The translations under genes and the position numbers were made by a program. The notes below the pieces were generated by a model. The model saw only the letters and a list, made by a program, of their open reading frames with translations. It made no database searches and was not told the origin of the DNA. From Prevotella sp. (lineage in GTDB: Bacteria > Bacteroidota > Bacteroidia > Bacteroidales > Bacteroidaceae): DNA of 64,000 nucleotides. Location of the stretch: positions 1 to 64,000 of the forward strand of contig JAFZIZ010000014.1 of NCBI GenBank assembly GCA_017554145.1. Reading direction: 5' to 3'. The number at the start of each line of letters is the position of its first letter. The stretch's first letter is position 1. Positions 26,848-34,670 of the stretch are shown one piece after another.

Positions 26848-27219
26848 CTATTTTGCTGCCCTTGTGCTTATTTTCTTGCCGTCCTTATTCCAAGTATAGA
26901 TCCATGCACCCGAACGACTGGTGAACGTATCTCCAGCTACATTTAATACCTCTCCAGCAGAACTAGCTCCCCAAGTATGAAGCCGTTTTCCTTTGACATC
27001 GTATGTGATATAAAAAGCCCTACCCTGCTTGATGATATAGAACGTAGAGCTATAGCCCTTCAGTTCGCCCTGACTCGTGCTGAGTGTTCTGATTTTCTTT
27101 CCATCCTGGTCATAGATGTAGTACCAGTTCTTTGTCGTCTCGATATGGCTGATGCTCTGTGCCTTTATTCCTATAACAGAGAACAGCATCGCAATCATAA
27201 ATATTGTCTTTTTTGTCAT
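26848..27219 (-). CDS. Small secreted protein of unknown function
   Basis: 123 residues with a Sec signal peptide (cleavage after IKAQ) and about 100 mature residues. These contain two or three repeats of a strand pattern like WYYIYDQDGKKIRTL, AFYITYDVKGKRLHTW and WIYTWNKDGKKIST, resembling WG-type or other short beta repeats. A -7-like TACCTTCG on the minus strand (27252-27245) departs from consensus at one base. The periplasmic role is unknown; it is co-transcribed with the NUDIX gene. Confidence 0.75.
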   Translation of the reverse strand: MTKKTIFMIAMLFSVIGIKAQSISHIETTKNWYYIYDQDGKKIRTLSTSQGELKGYSSTFYIIKQGRAFYITYDVKGKRLHTWGASSAGEVLNVAGDTFTSRSGAWIYTWNKDGKKISTRAAK

Positions 27220-27337
27220 AAATCTCTTTTCTTATATCTGCTTGCGAAGGTAATAAAAAATAATGAGCCGACCAAAACTCAGCCCATCATTTATATCTAA
27301 ATATCTTTAATCTGTCAGGAATCTGTCATTTATCAGA

Positions 27338-27385
27338 TTACCTCACTTCACTGTCCCCTTGTGAGGTAGAGTCCCTTGATAAGGG
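27338..27385 (+). other. Two unexplained hairpins upstream of the structured RNA
   Basis: TACCTCAC (27339-27346) pairs perfectly with GTGAGGTA (27361-27368), and TCCCTT pairs with AAGGGA (about 27373-27385). No gene is near. They lie between the divergent small secreted gene and the ncRNA promoter, and may be an end point or a second small RNA. A direct repeat AATCTGTCA sits just upstream (about 27309-27328). Confidence 0.4.
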
Positions 27386-27424
27386 ATGGCTATAATGCAG
27401 GGATAAAAAAAGTTCCTATTTTAT

Positions 27425-27455
27425 TTTGTACTTTCCTCGCTAATTTGTATCTTTG
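27425..27455 (+). promoter_or_regulatory. Promoter of structured RNA
   Basis: TTTG at 27425-27428, 19 bp, TATCTTTG at 27448-27455, a perfect consensus match. No coding start follows for almost 300 nt. Confidence 0.8.
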
Positions 27456-27459
27456 CCAA

Positions 27460-27705
27460 TGTAATAACTGAAGTTAAACTCTAAAAACTGTAGATGCCTA
27501 TGGGCTGAGATAGATATACATGGACATATAGGATGAACATCCACTTTTGATTCTTGTTTCATCGAAATCGGCAAAATTTCAAAAGTCATCAAGAACTGAA
27601 GTTGGAGTTCACGCCAAACGGCGTGGGCTTTTACTCGTTGAAGATGACATGGTGTTTGCCGATACCAGATGAAACGTAGACGAAGTAAGTAGTCCACGTT
27701 TTCTT
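27460..27705 (+). ncRNA. Putative structured non-coding RNA of about 245 nt
   Basis: A consensus promoter drives a region without a convincing reading frame but with nested pairing. GTTTCATC (27556-27563) pairs with GATGAAAC (27668-27675). ATCGGCAAA (27567-27575) pairs with TTTGCCGAT (27655-27663), separated from the first by a GAA/ACCA internal loop. GTCATC (27585) pairs with GATGAC (27643), and CACGCC-AAAC-GGCGTG (27610-27625) forms the apex. A first hairpin is built from GATGCCTAT and ATAGG plus CATC (27493-27541). CGTAGAC/GTCCACG (27675-27698) before TTTTCTTTT looks like a terminator. It may be a trans-acting RNA or a leader of the lipoprotein genes. I cannot assign an Rfam family; 6S-like is possible. 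Confidence 0.65.
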
Positions 27706-27750
27706 TTATGAATAAACAAAACATCATAAAACTATTTAAAACATATAATC

Positions 27751-28161
27751 ATGAAAAAACTAAAGATTTTAAATATAGTGACACTAATTATATTTGTGTT
27801 TGTTTTTTTGAGTTGTAATCAACATAGAACAGATGGTAATATTGTTGGAGCATGGATGTCAATAGAGGATAATAACTCTGGCGAAATTTCTTGGATGAAT
27901 GGCAAAACTATATATACGTTTAATATTGACGGGACCTTCATAAAAGACAATCACGTTTGGATAGGCAATAAAGATTATCCTCGTTTATCAAGTGGTGTAT
28001 GGCAAAGAAATGGCAATACATTGTTTTTGAAAGAAACCAAGTCCACAGATAAATCTCTTCTTGACGAAGAACGTATAATAACTGAACTAACGGAGAAAAC
28101 TTTAAAGATGCGTCCCACAAATGAAACTGATTTAGAATGGAATTATAAAAGAGTTAAATAA
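27751..28161 (+). CDS. Small lipoprotein, lipocalin-like, AT-rich
   Basis: A 136-residue lipoprotein with lipobox FLSC. The mature part has IVGAWMSIEDNNSGEI, TYTFNIDGTF-like strands and a TLKMRP segment, resembling the lipocalin-like (Lipocalin_4/5) domains frequent in Bacteroidetes. Codon use is much more AT-rich than in the flanking housekeeping genes. It is first of three closely spaced genes (gaps of 25 and 16 bp) downstream of the structured RNA. Confidence 0.75.
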   Translation: MKKLKILNIVTLIIFVFVFLSCNQHRTDGNIVGAWMSIEDNNSGEISWMNGKTIYTFNIDGTFIKDNHVWIGNKDYPRLSSGVWQRNGNTLFLKETKSTDKSLLDEERIITELTEKTLKMRPTNETDLEWNYKRVK

Positions 28162-28186
28162 TAATTAATAACCAATATTTAAGATT

Positions 28187-28612
28187 ATGAAAAAAGATTT
28201 GGCTGTTCTAATAAGTTTTTTTCTTGTTGTTGGATGCTCCGAAAAAAGGGTGGACTCTTTTTATGATGAGTCGAAATGCAGACTTGAAAAAGTGATTAAA
28301 ATTCAAGAGAATGGTGTTCGATTAGAAGAACTTGATACTATTTTTACAGCAAAGATAAATGGTACAGACTCTTTATTTATGATAGGTTACAAATTTGTAA
28401 TAGTAGCTAAAAATCAAAGAAAACTAAAATTTGAATACATTTATAAAAATTTACATAATCAAAAAAAGGAATTATTAATCTCAACATTGACAGAAAGAAG
28501 TATCGAAGACGGTGCAAAAGAAATACATGACAAGGTTGGTGGAAGTTATCATAATGCTTTGTTTGTTTTTGCTGCAACCTGTTTAGAGATAAAAGGAAAA
28601 GATATTAAATAA
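28187..28612 (+). CDS. Small lipoprotein of unknown function, AT-rich
   Basis: 141 residues with lipobox VVGC at about residue 17. The mature part is basic and beta-rich, with no recognised domain; LEELDTIFTAKING and KFEYIYKNLHNQKKE are the most structured-looking parts. It is the middle gene of the three-gene AT-rich set. Confidence 0.7.
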   Translation: MKKDLAVLISFFLVVGCSEKRVDSFYDESKCRLEKVIKIQENGVRLEELDTIFTAKINGTDSLFMIGYKFVIVAKNQRKLKFEYIYKNLHNQKKELLISTLTERSIEDGAKEIHDKVGGSYHNALFVFAATCLEIKGKDIK

Positions 28613-28628
28613 CTAATTATTTATAATT

Positions 28629-28871
28629 ATGAAGAAAGTTTTAGAAATAGGATATGCAACAATATTCGTTATCTTTATTTTTAGTGGAATCGTTTTCATT
28701 ATAGTAGCTTTTGCAAAAAGTAGAAATGAATCCGAATCGTTTGAGTATTTAATTTCTGGTGCATCCTGTATTATCTTTTCATTTCTTATAATGGGTTTCT
28801 CCTACATCGTAAAAGCCTCATGCAAGTATCTTGAAAGGTGTGAAACAGAGGATAATAATATCGACGAATAA
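28629..28871 (+). CDS. Small two-span membrane protein, AT-rich
   Basis: 80 residues with two membrane segments (about 8-30 and 42-64) joined by a short polar loop (KSRNESESFEY) and an acidic C terminus (ETEDNNIDE). No family is recognised. Small two-span proteins beside lipoproteins can be immunity or envelope-stress proteins; this is only a guess from context. Confidence 0.7.
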   Translation: MKKVLEIGYATIFVIFIFSGIVFIIVAFAKSRNESESFEYLISGASCIIFSFLIMGFSYIVKASCKYLERCETEDNNIDE

Positions 28872-28953
28872 TTTTCCTGTATAAGAAAATCAAGAATACT
28901 GTTTATGATTTTTCAAAAGAGATAGAAAAGAGCCTCATTTCACATAGAATGTA

Positions 28954-28985
28954 AGCCACTTTTACCTCAGAAAGTGGCTATTTTC
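28954..28985 (+). terminator. Terminator after the three small envelope genes
   Basis: AGCCACTTT (28954-28962) and AAAGTGGCT (28971-28979) form a perfect 9-bp stem followed by ATTTTC. The rest of the 337-bp gap 28872-29208 holds a minus-strand -7-like box and a second terminator. Confidence 0.75.
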
Positions 28986-29055
28986 GCAATGAAAGTAACA
29001 GTATTTCAAGAACACAATTGTAGGGTTAACGGTTATGCGTTAAATATTGCAACTG

Positions 29056-29063
29056 CAAAGATA
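29056..29063 (-). promoter_or_regulatory. Isolated minus-strand -7 box
   Basis: TATCTTTG followed by GC on the minus strand, with CTTG 17 bp upstream. It points away from the phosphoesterase gene into the gap, where no reading frame is seen. It could drive a short RNA ending near 28950, or be chance. Confidence 0.3.
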
Positions 29064-29093
29064 TAACTATTACGTGATGCCAAGAATCGGGCA

Positions 29094-29118
29094 TATAAAA
29101 GGGAGCACGAAGGCTCCC
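29094..29118 (-). terminator. Terminator of the putative defence operon
   Basis: GGGAGC/GCTCCC around a 6-nt loop (29101-29118), followed on the minus strand by TTTTAT. It lies about 90 bp after the stop of the phosphoesterase-STAND gene. Confidence 0.7.
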
Positions 29119-29208
29119 AATTCGTTCTCCCGTAGCATCTCGAAGTCTAAACTGTTATTGCTGAACTTTTGTTCCATTTGTCTTTAGAGTTAAGATATCA
29201 ATTCTTCT

Positions 29209-32200
29209 TTACTCACATTTTTCATTATGAGAATCTCGATGTGGTAAAACACTGGGGTTTATATTCCTAATCATACTTGGGTTAATTCTGTCATTCTTGG
29301 AAGCAAGTTTGGTGTAGCCCAATAATATTAGTGTCTTTGTCCTTGCAATATTGGCATCTGACATAACTCCCTTAGCATACATTATTCGTAAGGATGAAAG
29401 TGTATCACCATAATAAAATGATCTTTTATCTACGTTGTTTAGATATTTCGTTACCACACTATCCCAGCGATCTGGCTGTTCATAGACCACCAAATTAACT
29501 AAAATATGTTTGATAACGGGATTTGTTTCTTTTTCAATCTTTTCGTATATGAGGTCTGCTAATTTTGAAGAATAGATGTTGTCTTTGTACCATGTGACGA
29601 TATTGTGAGGTATAGCTGACATAATATCAATTAGCAGCTGTCTTTTGTCGCCAGATTCTTTATCGAAGGTTTCATCAAGATGGAGTCTAAAATCATCGTA
29701 GCCAGCTTTGCCTTCCATAGCTAAAGCAGGAGCCATTAAATATACGACTCTAATAGTATTTAGCCAAGCATCTGTAATCGCATCAAGTAGCTTAACTTTA
29801 TTTTCAGGTAGTATATAGTCACTATTTCTAAGAACTTTAGAAGCAATTCCGATCATTTCCTGAAGATAGTTTACTGAATAATTCTCCCATACTTTCCTTA
29901 CGTCTTGATGAAAAGGCATGGACGGGTTATAGTTAGAATCGTCTAATGCGTCTTTAATGTTTGTTGGCAATTTTGATTGTTTGAGTTGATCATCCAATTT
30001 CTCTATTGCTTTAGTTGCTTGCTCATCTGTAATTTCAAGTCTCAAATGCTGCAATGGATTCATTTTGTCTGGTAGTCCTACTTTATCATGAACCTTTGCT
30101 ATTACCTTATTGATATCTTGAATTACAACCTGTGCAGCATCGTTTTTAGTACGGTCACTTCCTGTATAAAATTCCAACACTTCTGGATAATGCGCATAAT
30201 TTTCTTTTTCCAAAATAAAATTAGCAAAATCCTGTGATTTAGTCATCCGCATAGCAGCAAAATAGTATACCCAGAATGAGAACCTGAACCCATATAAGTC
30301 ATTTTCATATTGACAAATTATTTGATTTCTCAATAAAATTGAAAATAGATAATTAATATCGAGTGTTATCTTTTGCTGCTTGCAAAAATCGGAAATCTTA
30401 TCATAGAACTGTTTACTCCCAAAATAGTATTGCTCATTTCGAATCATTTGTTCACAATAATAGCCGATTGCAAACTCACAATCTCGAACATCTGGAAGTG
30501 ATTTGTAACTTGGCACGTCTTCGTTTTCAAAAATAATTCTGAGCAGTCGTTCTATCATTGCAGTTCGATTGACAGGATTTTCATCAAAAGAATTGCTAAA
30601 GACTTCTAATAGCGAAATACAATTCAGTGGCGTCCTATGCATATTGAAGTTCTGTATATCGTCATTCAGTCTTTTCAGTACAACATCTTCCTCGCCAATC
30701 CTACGTCTTTTATTATAAACAGAAACCATATTACGCAACTGGCTCAATTGCATGGGAGCCATAAAGATAGTTGCTATTGAGAACTCCAGAAGGGATATAT
30801 TCTCATTATCTACAAATGATTTCTCTAGCATCGGACACAATAGCAATAAAGGTATATTCTCATACTCTTCTTTCATGTAAGTCAGTATTCGCTTTGCGTC
30901 TTTATTATTCAAGTCCCAATTATCAAAAACAACCCATCCAACGTTTTCCTTCTTTGCGCCAAAAGCCTCCAACTGTCGCTTTATACCTTTTTCTATTTTA
31001 CTTGCTTTTATTATTTGGCAGTCAAGGAACAAACCAAACACTTTTTTTTCTTTCCATAGTCTTAGCAAGAAATGCCAGCCAAAGGAAGATAATCCATATT
31101 GAGCGGGCGTGACAATCTTCAAGCTTTTACCTGTATTCATGATGTCGTCTTCTGAATACAAGTCTTTCTTGTTGAAAGTAAATGCTCTATCAAATCTATT
31201 CAGACTAAAATAACGATCAATCCAGACCAACGACTCATCGCCATAAACAGCCATTGTATCGCGGAATCGTTCTTCAAGCATCAATCGAATAGGATCATTT
31301 ATCTTCTGTTTATTGTTTGACACTTCAACAACACCATCCTCCCCATCTGTGAAATTAAGCCCTTTTTTGAAGCAATTTCTTGCCCCGAACCATTCTCGAT
31401 AGATAATCTTTTCCACATGGTCATTATCAAGTTCTAATATGCAATAACCCAATTGGTCTGCTTTATCAGTATACAACTGAGGAGCTTGACACCATACGAA
31501 AGTTTCCTTCTTTACCTGATTACAGAGAATATTCTGATGATGGGTATGACCTGTGAGTAACAAATCGAAATTTGTTCTAAGTAATTTTGTGAGTTCATTA
31601 TCAGCCCATTCGGCAAGAAATGGTAAAGGATGGTGCATCATTAGGATTTTCTTCTTGGAATTCTTTTGTACCCAGTCATATAAGTTTCGTGTATCGATAT
31701 TTAGTCTTCTTTCATCGTCTTTCAACTTTGGATATTCGTTCCACTCATATCCAGAAAACGACGTTAAAGCACTATTCAGACAATACAAACTCCATTCATC
31801 ATTGATTTCAACGGAAAAACCAATCAGACCTTGACTTGAATTAGGTAAATATTGTTCTACAAAATGTTTATAATTGGTAAATTTTTCAATAAAAATAGCC
31901 CCCTGTTGCCCATTTATCAAATTATCAAATCGGTCTTCGGTAAATCTTTGATTAACTAGAGGTGCATAAATCTCTTTATTATCAATAACCCATTGGCGCT
32001 GACAATCATGATTGCCAGGAACACATATTATTTTTTCAACAGGAATTCCATATGTAATTAACTTGCTAATAATCTTGTCATAGAATGCTTGATAGCTGAC
32101 AGCCTCATCAGCAGCTTGAACAAGATCTCCACCAATCAGCACATATACATCGTTATATTGCAAGGTAATGAGTTGCTGCTTCACATCCTCACAAAACGCT

Positions 32201-32277
32201 TTTATCACAGCACCTTCATTCTCAGGTTTGTTGCCTGTCAAGTGAATATCAGAGAAATATATAAGAATTGTTTTCAT
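29209..32277 (-). CDS. Metallophosphoesterase fused to STAND-like NTPase region (putative defence protein)
   Basis: 1022 residues from ATG 32277; an in-frame ATG at 32310 would add 11. Residues 1-265 form a complete calcineurin-type phosphoesterase: SDIH (D10, H12), GGD (D51), GNHD (88-91), MMHHP (H215-H216) and GHTH (244-246). Near residues 388-405 is TPAQYGLSSFGWHFLLRL, placed like a STAND/NACHT P-loop but with Leu where Lys is expected. WVVFDNWD (about 448-455) looks like Walker B and IPLLLLCP like sensor 1. The last 500 residues are helical without recognisable repeats and could be the sensing part. It is AT-rich, and is third gene after AAA15-RloB. A nuclease or nucleotide-degrading effector is inferred, not shown. 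Confidence 0.8.
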   Translation of the reverse strand: MKTILIYFSDIHLTGNKPENEGAVIKAFCEDVKQQLITLQYNDVYVLIGGDLVQAADEAVSYQAFYDKIISKLITYGIPVEKIICVPGNHDCQRQWVIDNKEIYAPLVNQRFTEDRFDNLINGQQGAIFIEKFTNYKHFVEQYLPNSSQGLIGFSVEINDEWSLYCLNSALTSFSGYEWNEYPKLKDDERRLNIDTRNLYDWVQKNSKKKILMMHHPLPFLAEWADNELTKLLRTNFDLLLTGHTHHQNILCNQVKKETFVWCQAPQLYTDKADQLGYCILELDNDHVEKIIYREWFGARNCFKKGLNFTDGEDGVVEVSNNKQKINDPIRLMLEERFRDTMAVYGDESLVWIDRYFSLNRFDRAFTFNKKDLYSEDDIMNTGKSLKIVTPAQYGLSSFGWHFLLRLWKEKKVFGLFLDCQIIKASKIEKGIKRQLEAFGAKKENVGWVVFDNWDLNNKDAKRILTYMKEEYENIPLLLLCPMLEKSFVDNENISLLEFSIATIFMAPMQLSQLRNMVSVYNKRRRIGEEDVVLKRLNDDIQNFNMHRTPLNCISLLEVFSNSFDENPVNRTAMIERLLRIIFENEDVPSYKSLPDVRDCEFAIGYYCEQMIRNEQYYFGSKQFYDKISDFCKQQKITLDINYLFSILLRNQIICQYENDLYGFRFSFWVYYFAAMRMTKSQDFANFILEKENYAHYPEVLEFYTGSDRTKNDAAQVVIQDINKVIAKVHDKVGLPDKMNPLQHLRLEITDEQATKAIEKLDDQLKQSKLPTNIKDALDDSNYNPSMPFHQDVRKVWENYSVNYLQEMIGIASKVLRNSDYILPENKVKLLDAITDAWLNTIRVVYLMAPALAMEGKAGYDDFRLHLDETFDKESGDKRQLLIDIMSAIPHNIVTWYKDNIYSSKLADLIYEKIEKETNPVIKHILVNLVVYEQPDRWDSVVTKYLNNVDKRSFYYGDTLSSLRIMYAKGVMSDANIARTKTLILLGYTKLASKNDRINPSMIRNINPSVLPHRDSHNEKCE

Positions 32278-32358
32278 AACTCTATTGCTTTTTAAATTAT
32301 TCTTTTTCACTCTATTTGCATCATTATAATATAAGATAAGTTTTAACCTCCCTTGTTA

Positions 32359-32964
32359 TTATAGTTCCTCCAATATCTTCATCAATCTTCCAAGTTCTGA
32401 GTAAGTATAATCCCTTCCCAATGAAAGTTTTTCCTCCATAGAGTGAACGGCATTGGCTGTAGCAGTCGCTAATGAACCACCATTGCGTTCTAAGTAACTA
32501 TGCAAGCCCTTGCTCTTAATGAAAAAGTCTATCGTTTTCCTATATTCTACACACTGGTTCAAATCTTTCAGCAGCGACTCTTGATCCTCGTATGGGCGTG
32601 ATGTGTAGCGGAAATAATAAAGGAAAAACAGTTCTGTGCAGCGATGGGTCTCGAAAAACTCGACCTCGCAATATATACCTTTCCTGGGCTTGTTGATTGG
32701 GTTGGCATATCTCGCCTTTAATCTTTGATAATGTGTATGTTCAGGTTCCTTGTCCTTCGTGTCCATGTCAATAATGCAAAAAATATGGCTGTAGCCCATA
32801 GCAATGCCCTCTTCTATTTTCGTTTCAAGTTCCTTGAGGTTTGTATGTTTTGGATAGTCTGGTCTTATGGTAAGACGTTTAAACACATCGCACAAGGACT
32901 TGAAGTAGAAAAACTCTGTTGGTCCTTCTCCCAAAATCAGTGCTGTTTGTCGTAGTTTCCCCAT
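32359..32964 (-). CDS. RloB-like TOPRIM-type protein (AbiLii-like)
   Basis: 201 residues. The N-terminal LILGEGPTEFFYF carries the conserved Glu (E13, E17), and FCIIDMDTKD (D66, D68) the DxD pair expected of TOPRIM nucleases. The overall size and order fit the RloB family. RloB proteins are found next to AAA ATPases in restriction-linked and abortive-infection loci; the AbiL pair has this composition as far as I recall. The ATG is one base after the ATPase stop, so the two are translationally coupled and probably act as a complex. Nuclease activity is inferred. Confidence 0.85.
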   Translation of the reverse strand: MGKLRQTALILGEGPTEFFYFKSLCDVFKRLTIRPDYPKHTNLKELETKIEEGIAMGYSHIFCIIDMDTKDKEPEHTHYQRLKARYANPINKPRKGIYCEVEFFETHRCTELFFLYYFRYTSRPYEDQESLLKDLNQCVEYRKTIDFFIKSKGLHSYLERNGGSLATATANAVHSMEEKLSLGRDYTYSELGRLMKILEEL

Positions 32965-32965
32965 A

Positions 32966-34246
32966 TTAGTCCTCCAGATTTATAAAGATACTACCCAGTT
33001 CTGGCTTTGCTCCCAAGCGGCCAATGCGATAAGAATTATATAGCGAGAGATTCTTGTGCAAGCCAAATGAATCTCCACGAGAATACTCAGACGAAGCAGT
33101 CTCTTTGTTCTTCTCAACAAACCACACAACACCTCTGTTCTCGTTGATTAGATCCTGAGAAAGGAGTGTCGTTTCTTGACTAGTGATAATCAGTTGTGAT
33201 TTCTCTGAGTTGAAAATGAAAACATTAAGATAGTAATACAACAGGTCGTTGTGCAAATCCTCACCTAATTCATCCAGATAATATACATGAGAACTTGTTA
33301 CCATATCGTATAGGGCATCCAAGATGCGTATGTATTTTAAGGTACCTTTTGACTGCCATTTAAGAGGAACATCAAAATCGCCATTGATAGAATGATTGAC
33401 AAATGCCACAGTATCTGCTGTCGGTTTAAGCAATGCTTCCTTCATTTCTTCAGGAATGTTCTCCTTTTGAATGCGCTCACGATATTCCGCAGGCACAAAA
33501 CGATCTTCTACAATAGGCCGATACTCCACGATGTTCAAATCAGCCTTTTGTAGCATTGTGTTATAGAACTTACGCTTCTTTGGATTATTATAAGCATTCT
33601 TTAATATCTCAACAAAACCTTTTTGTCCATCACCGTCCACTTCATGATAATTATCCATAATCCAACTATGAAGCACATTGAATGGAGCGATGTCTTCTGT
33701 TAAGGCGGCTTTTCTGCAAACAGACAGAACACTATGGTTGTTCAACGTATTCTCACGAATACTGTCTTGAGTCTTGGCGAGTAATTGTAAACTGGGGCCA
33801 AACTTAATATCTGCCTGTATATTCTCACCTACAAAATGACGTTCATAAAATAAGGCCTTTGATTTGTTGGGATAATAGTATAGGTATTCACTCAATATAT
33901 ATTTCTCATTAAACGACACGTCATAATCATATCTGATACCATTAGCATAGAATGAGACGTGCATTTCAATAGGATCATCCTTTGTGAGAATGAAGGGAAT
34001 ACTGCGATTAATTCTTTCGTTAGCATCTGATTTGGGCAATACCAGTAAACGAAATGCTTCATTTAAAGCGAGTAGCATATTTGATTTTCCAGAAGCATTT
34101 GAACCATATAGGATACCTAATTTATACAAGAACACCCCTTCGTCAACTTCTGTAACAAGTTCCGACGAGGGACCCTTAGCCAAGAAACTCAATTCTTGCT
34201 TGTCGCGAATGGAAAGGTAATTCTTTACCCCAAAATCTCTAATCAT
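32966..34246 (-). CDS. AAA15-family ATPase (AbiLi/RloA-like)
   Basis: A 426-residue SMC/OLD-like ATPase. Its N terminus MIRDFGVKNYLSIRDKQELSF is typical of AAA15/AAA21 proteins. Walker A is GSNASGKS (48-55), a signature-like SKGTLKY is near residue 320, and Walker B is YYLDELGEDLH. The downstream switch reads LIITSQETTLL, where relatives usually have His at the Gln. First gene of the operon with RloB and the phosphoesterase-STAND protein. It probably senses infection and controls RloB. AT-rich codon use suggests horizontal transfer. Confidence 0.88.
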   Translation of the reverse strand: MIRDFGVKNYLSIRDKQELSFLAKGPSSELVTEVDEGVFLYKLGILYGSNASGKSNMLLALNEAFRLLVLPKSDANERINRSIPFILTKDDPIEMHVSFYANGIRYDYDVSFNEKYILSEYLYYYPNKSKALFYERHFVGENIQADIKFGPSLQLLAKTQDSIRENTLNNHSVLSVCRKAALTEDIAPFNVLHSWIMDNYHEVDGDGQKGFVEILKNAYNNPKKRKFYNTMLQKADLNIVEYRPIVEDRFVPAEYRERIQKENIPEEMKEALLKPTADTVAFVNHSINGDFDVPLKWQSKGTLKYIRILDALYDMVTSSHVYYLDELGEDLHNDLLYYYLNVFIFNSEKSQLIITSQETTLLSQDLINENRGVVWFVEKNKETASSEYSRGDSFGLHKNLSLYNSYRIGRLGAKPELGSIFINLED

Positions 34247-34282
34247 AGATACTGTATTTATACTATTATCGTAATTACGCTA

Positions 34283-34314
34283 CAAAAATATATAATATTT
34301 TCTTTGTAAACAAA
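34283..34314 (-). promoter_or_regulatory. Promoter of the AAA15-RloB-phosphoesterase operon
   Basis: On the minus strand TTTG (34314-34311), 20 bp, TATTTTTG (34290-34283). The leader is about 32 nt to the ATG at 34246. Confidence 0.65.
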
Positions 34315-34352
34315 TAATATTTTGCAAAATTCGTAGAAAAACTACATTTTAG

Positions 34353-34477
34353 TTATATTTTATAATAATTTAACTTTACAGGAACGCCTTGTAATATGAT
34401 CTTAAAATCGAAAAGCCATTCAATATCAAAAAGACGTCAAGTTCTGACTTGGTCATCATTCCAAAATGAACTGCCAT
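34353..34477 (-). pseudogene. Possible frameshifted small gene remnant
   Basis: An ATG at 34477 opens MAVHFGMMTKSELDVFLILNGF. A shift of one base then continues as DFKIILQGVPVKLNYYKI to a stop at 34353. Both halves look protein-like, while the unshifted frame ends after 33 codons. It may be a decayed gene or an artefact. It lies in the 580-bp non-coding gap upstream of the defence operon. Confidence 0.3.
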
Positions 34478-34594
34478 GAAAGGTGCGGGATTTTCATTTC
34501 TTGTTATCTGCGAAGATAGTAAATATCTTTGTAAGTCGCAAGGATTTCAATAGAAAATTGAGAAAGAATGGTTTTTTCCTAGACTGCACTCTAA

Positions 34595-34622
34595 AACTTT
34601 TTCCTCCGAAGGGGAAAAAGTT
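34595..34622. other. Perfect 10-bp inverted repeat in intergenic DNA
   Basis: AACTTTTTCC (34595-34604) and GGAAAAAGTT (34613-34622) enclose TCCGAAGG. A second smaller CTCC/GGAG hairpin follows at once. There is no T tract after it on the plus strand, so it is not a standard terminator. It may be an end of an old mobile element. Confidence 0.4.
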
Positions 34623-34670
34623 CTGCTCCGAAGAGGAGTAAAAAAAATGCAACCTATATGTTTGGCACTC

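Noticed and set aside
27500-27545. TPP-riboswitch-like GGGCTGAGA in the structured RNA
   Set aside because: The rest of the THI element (the ACCxxxxGAACCTGAT and TAATACCAGCG type blocks) is missing and no thiamine gene follows.
27440-27727. 95-codon minus-strand frame over the structured RNA
   Set aside because: It has no signal or domain, and it lies opposite an RNA with strong pairing and a promoter; an open frame here is more simply explained as chance.
27460-28871. Retron msr-msd interpretation of the structured RNA
   Set aside because: No reverse transcriptase is encoded nearby and no matching a1/a2 end repeats were found; the downstream genes are small envelope proteins.
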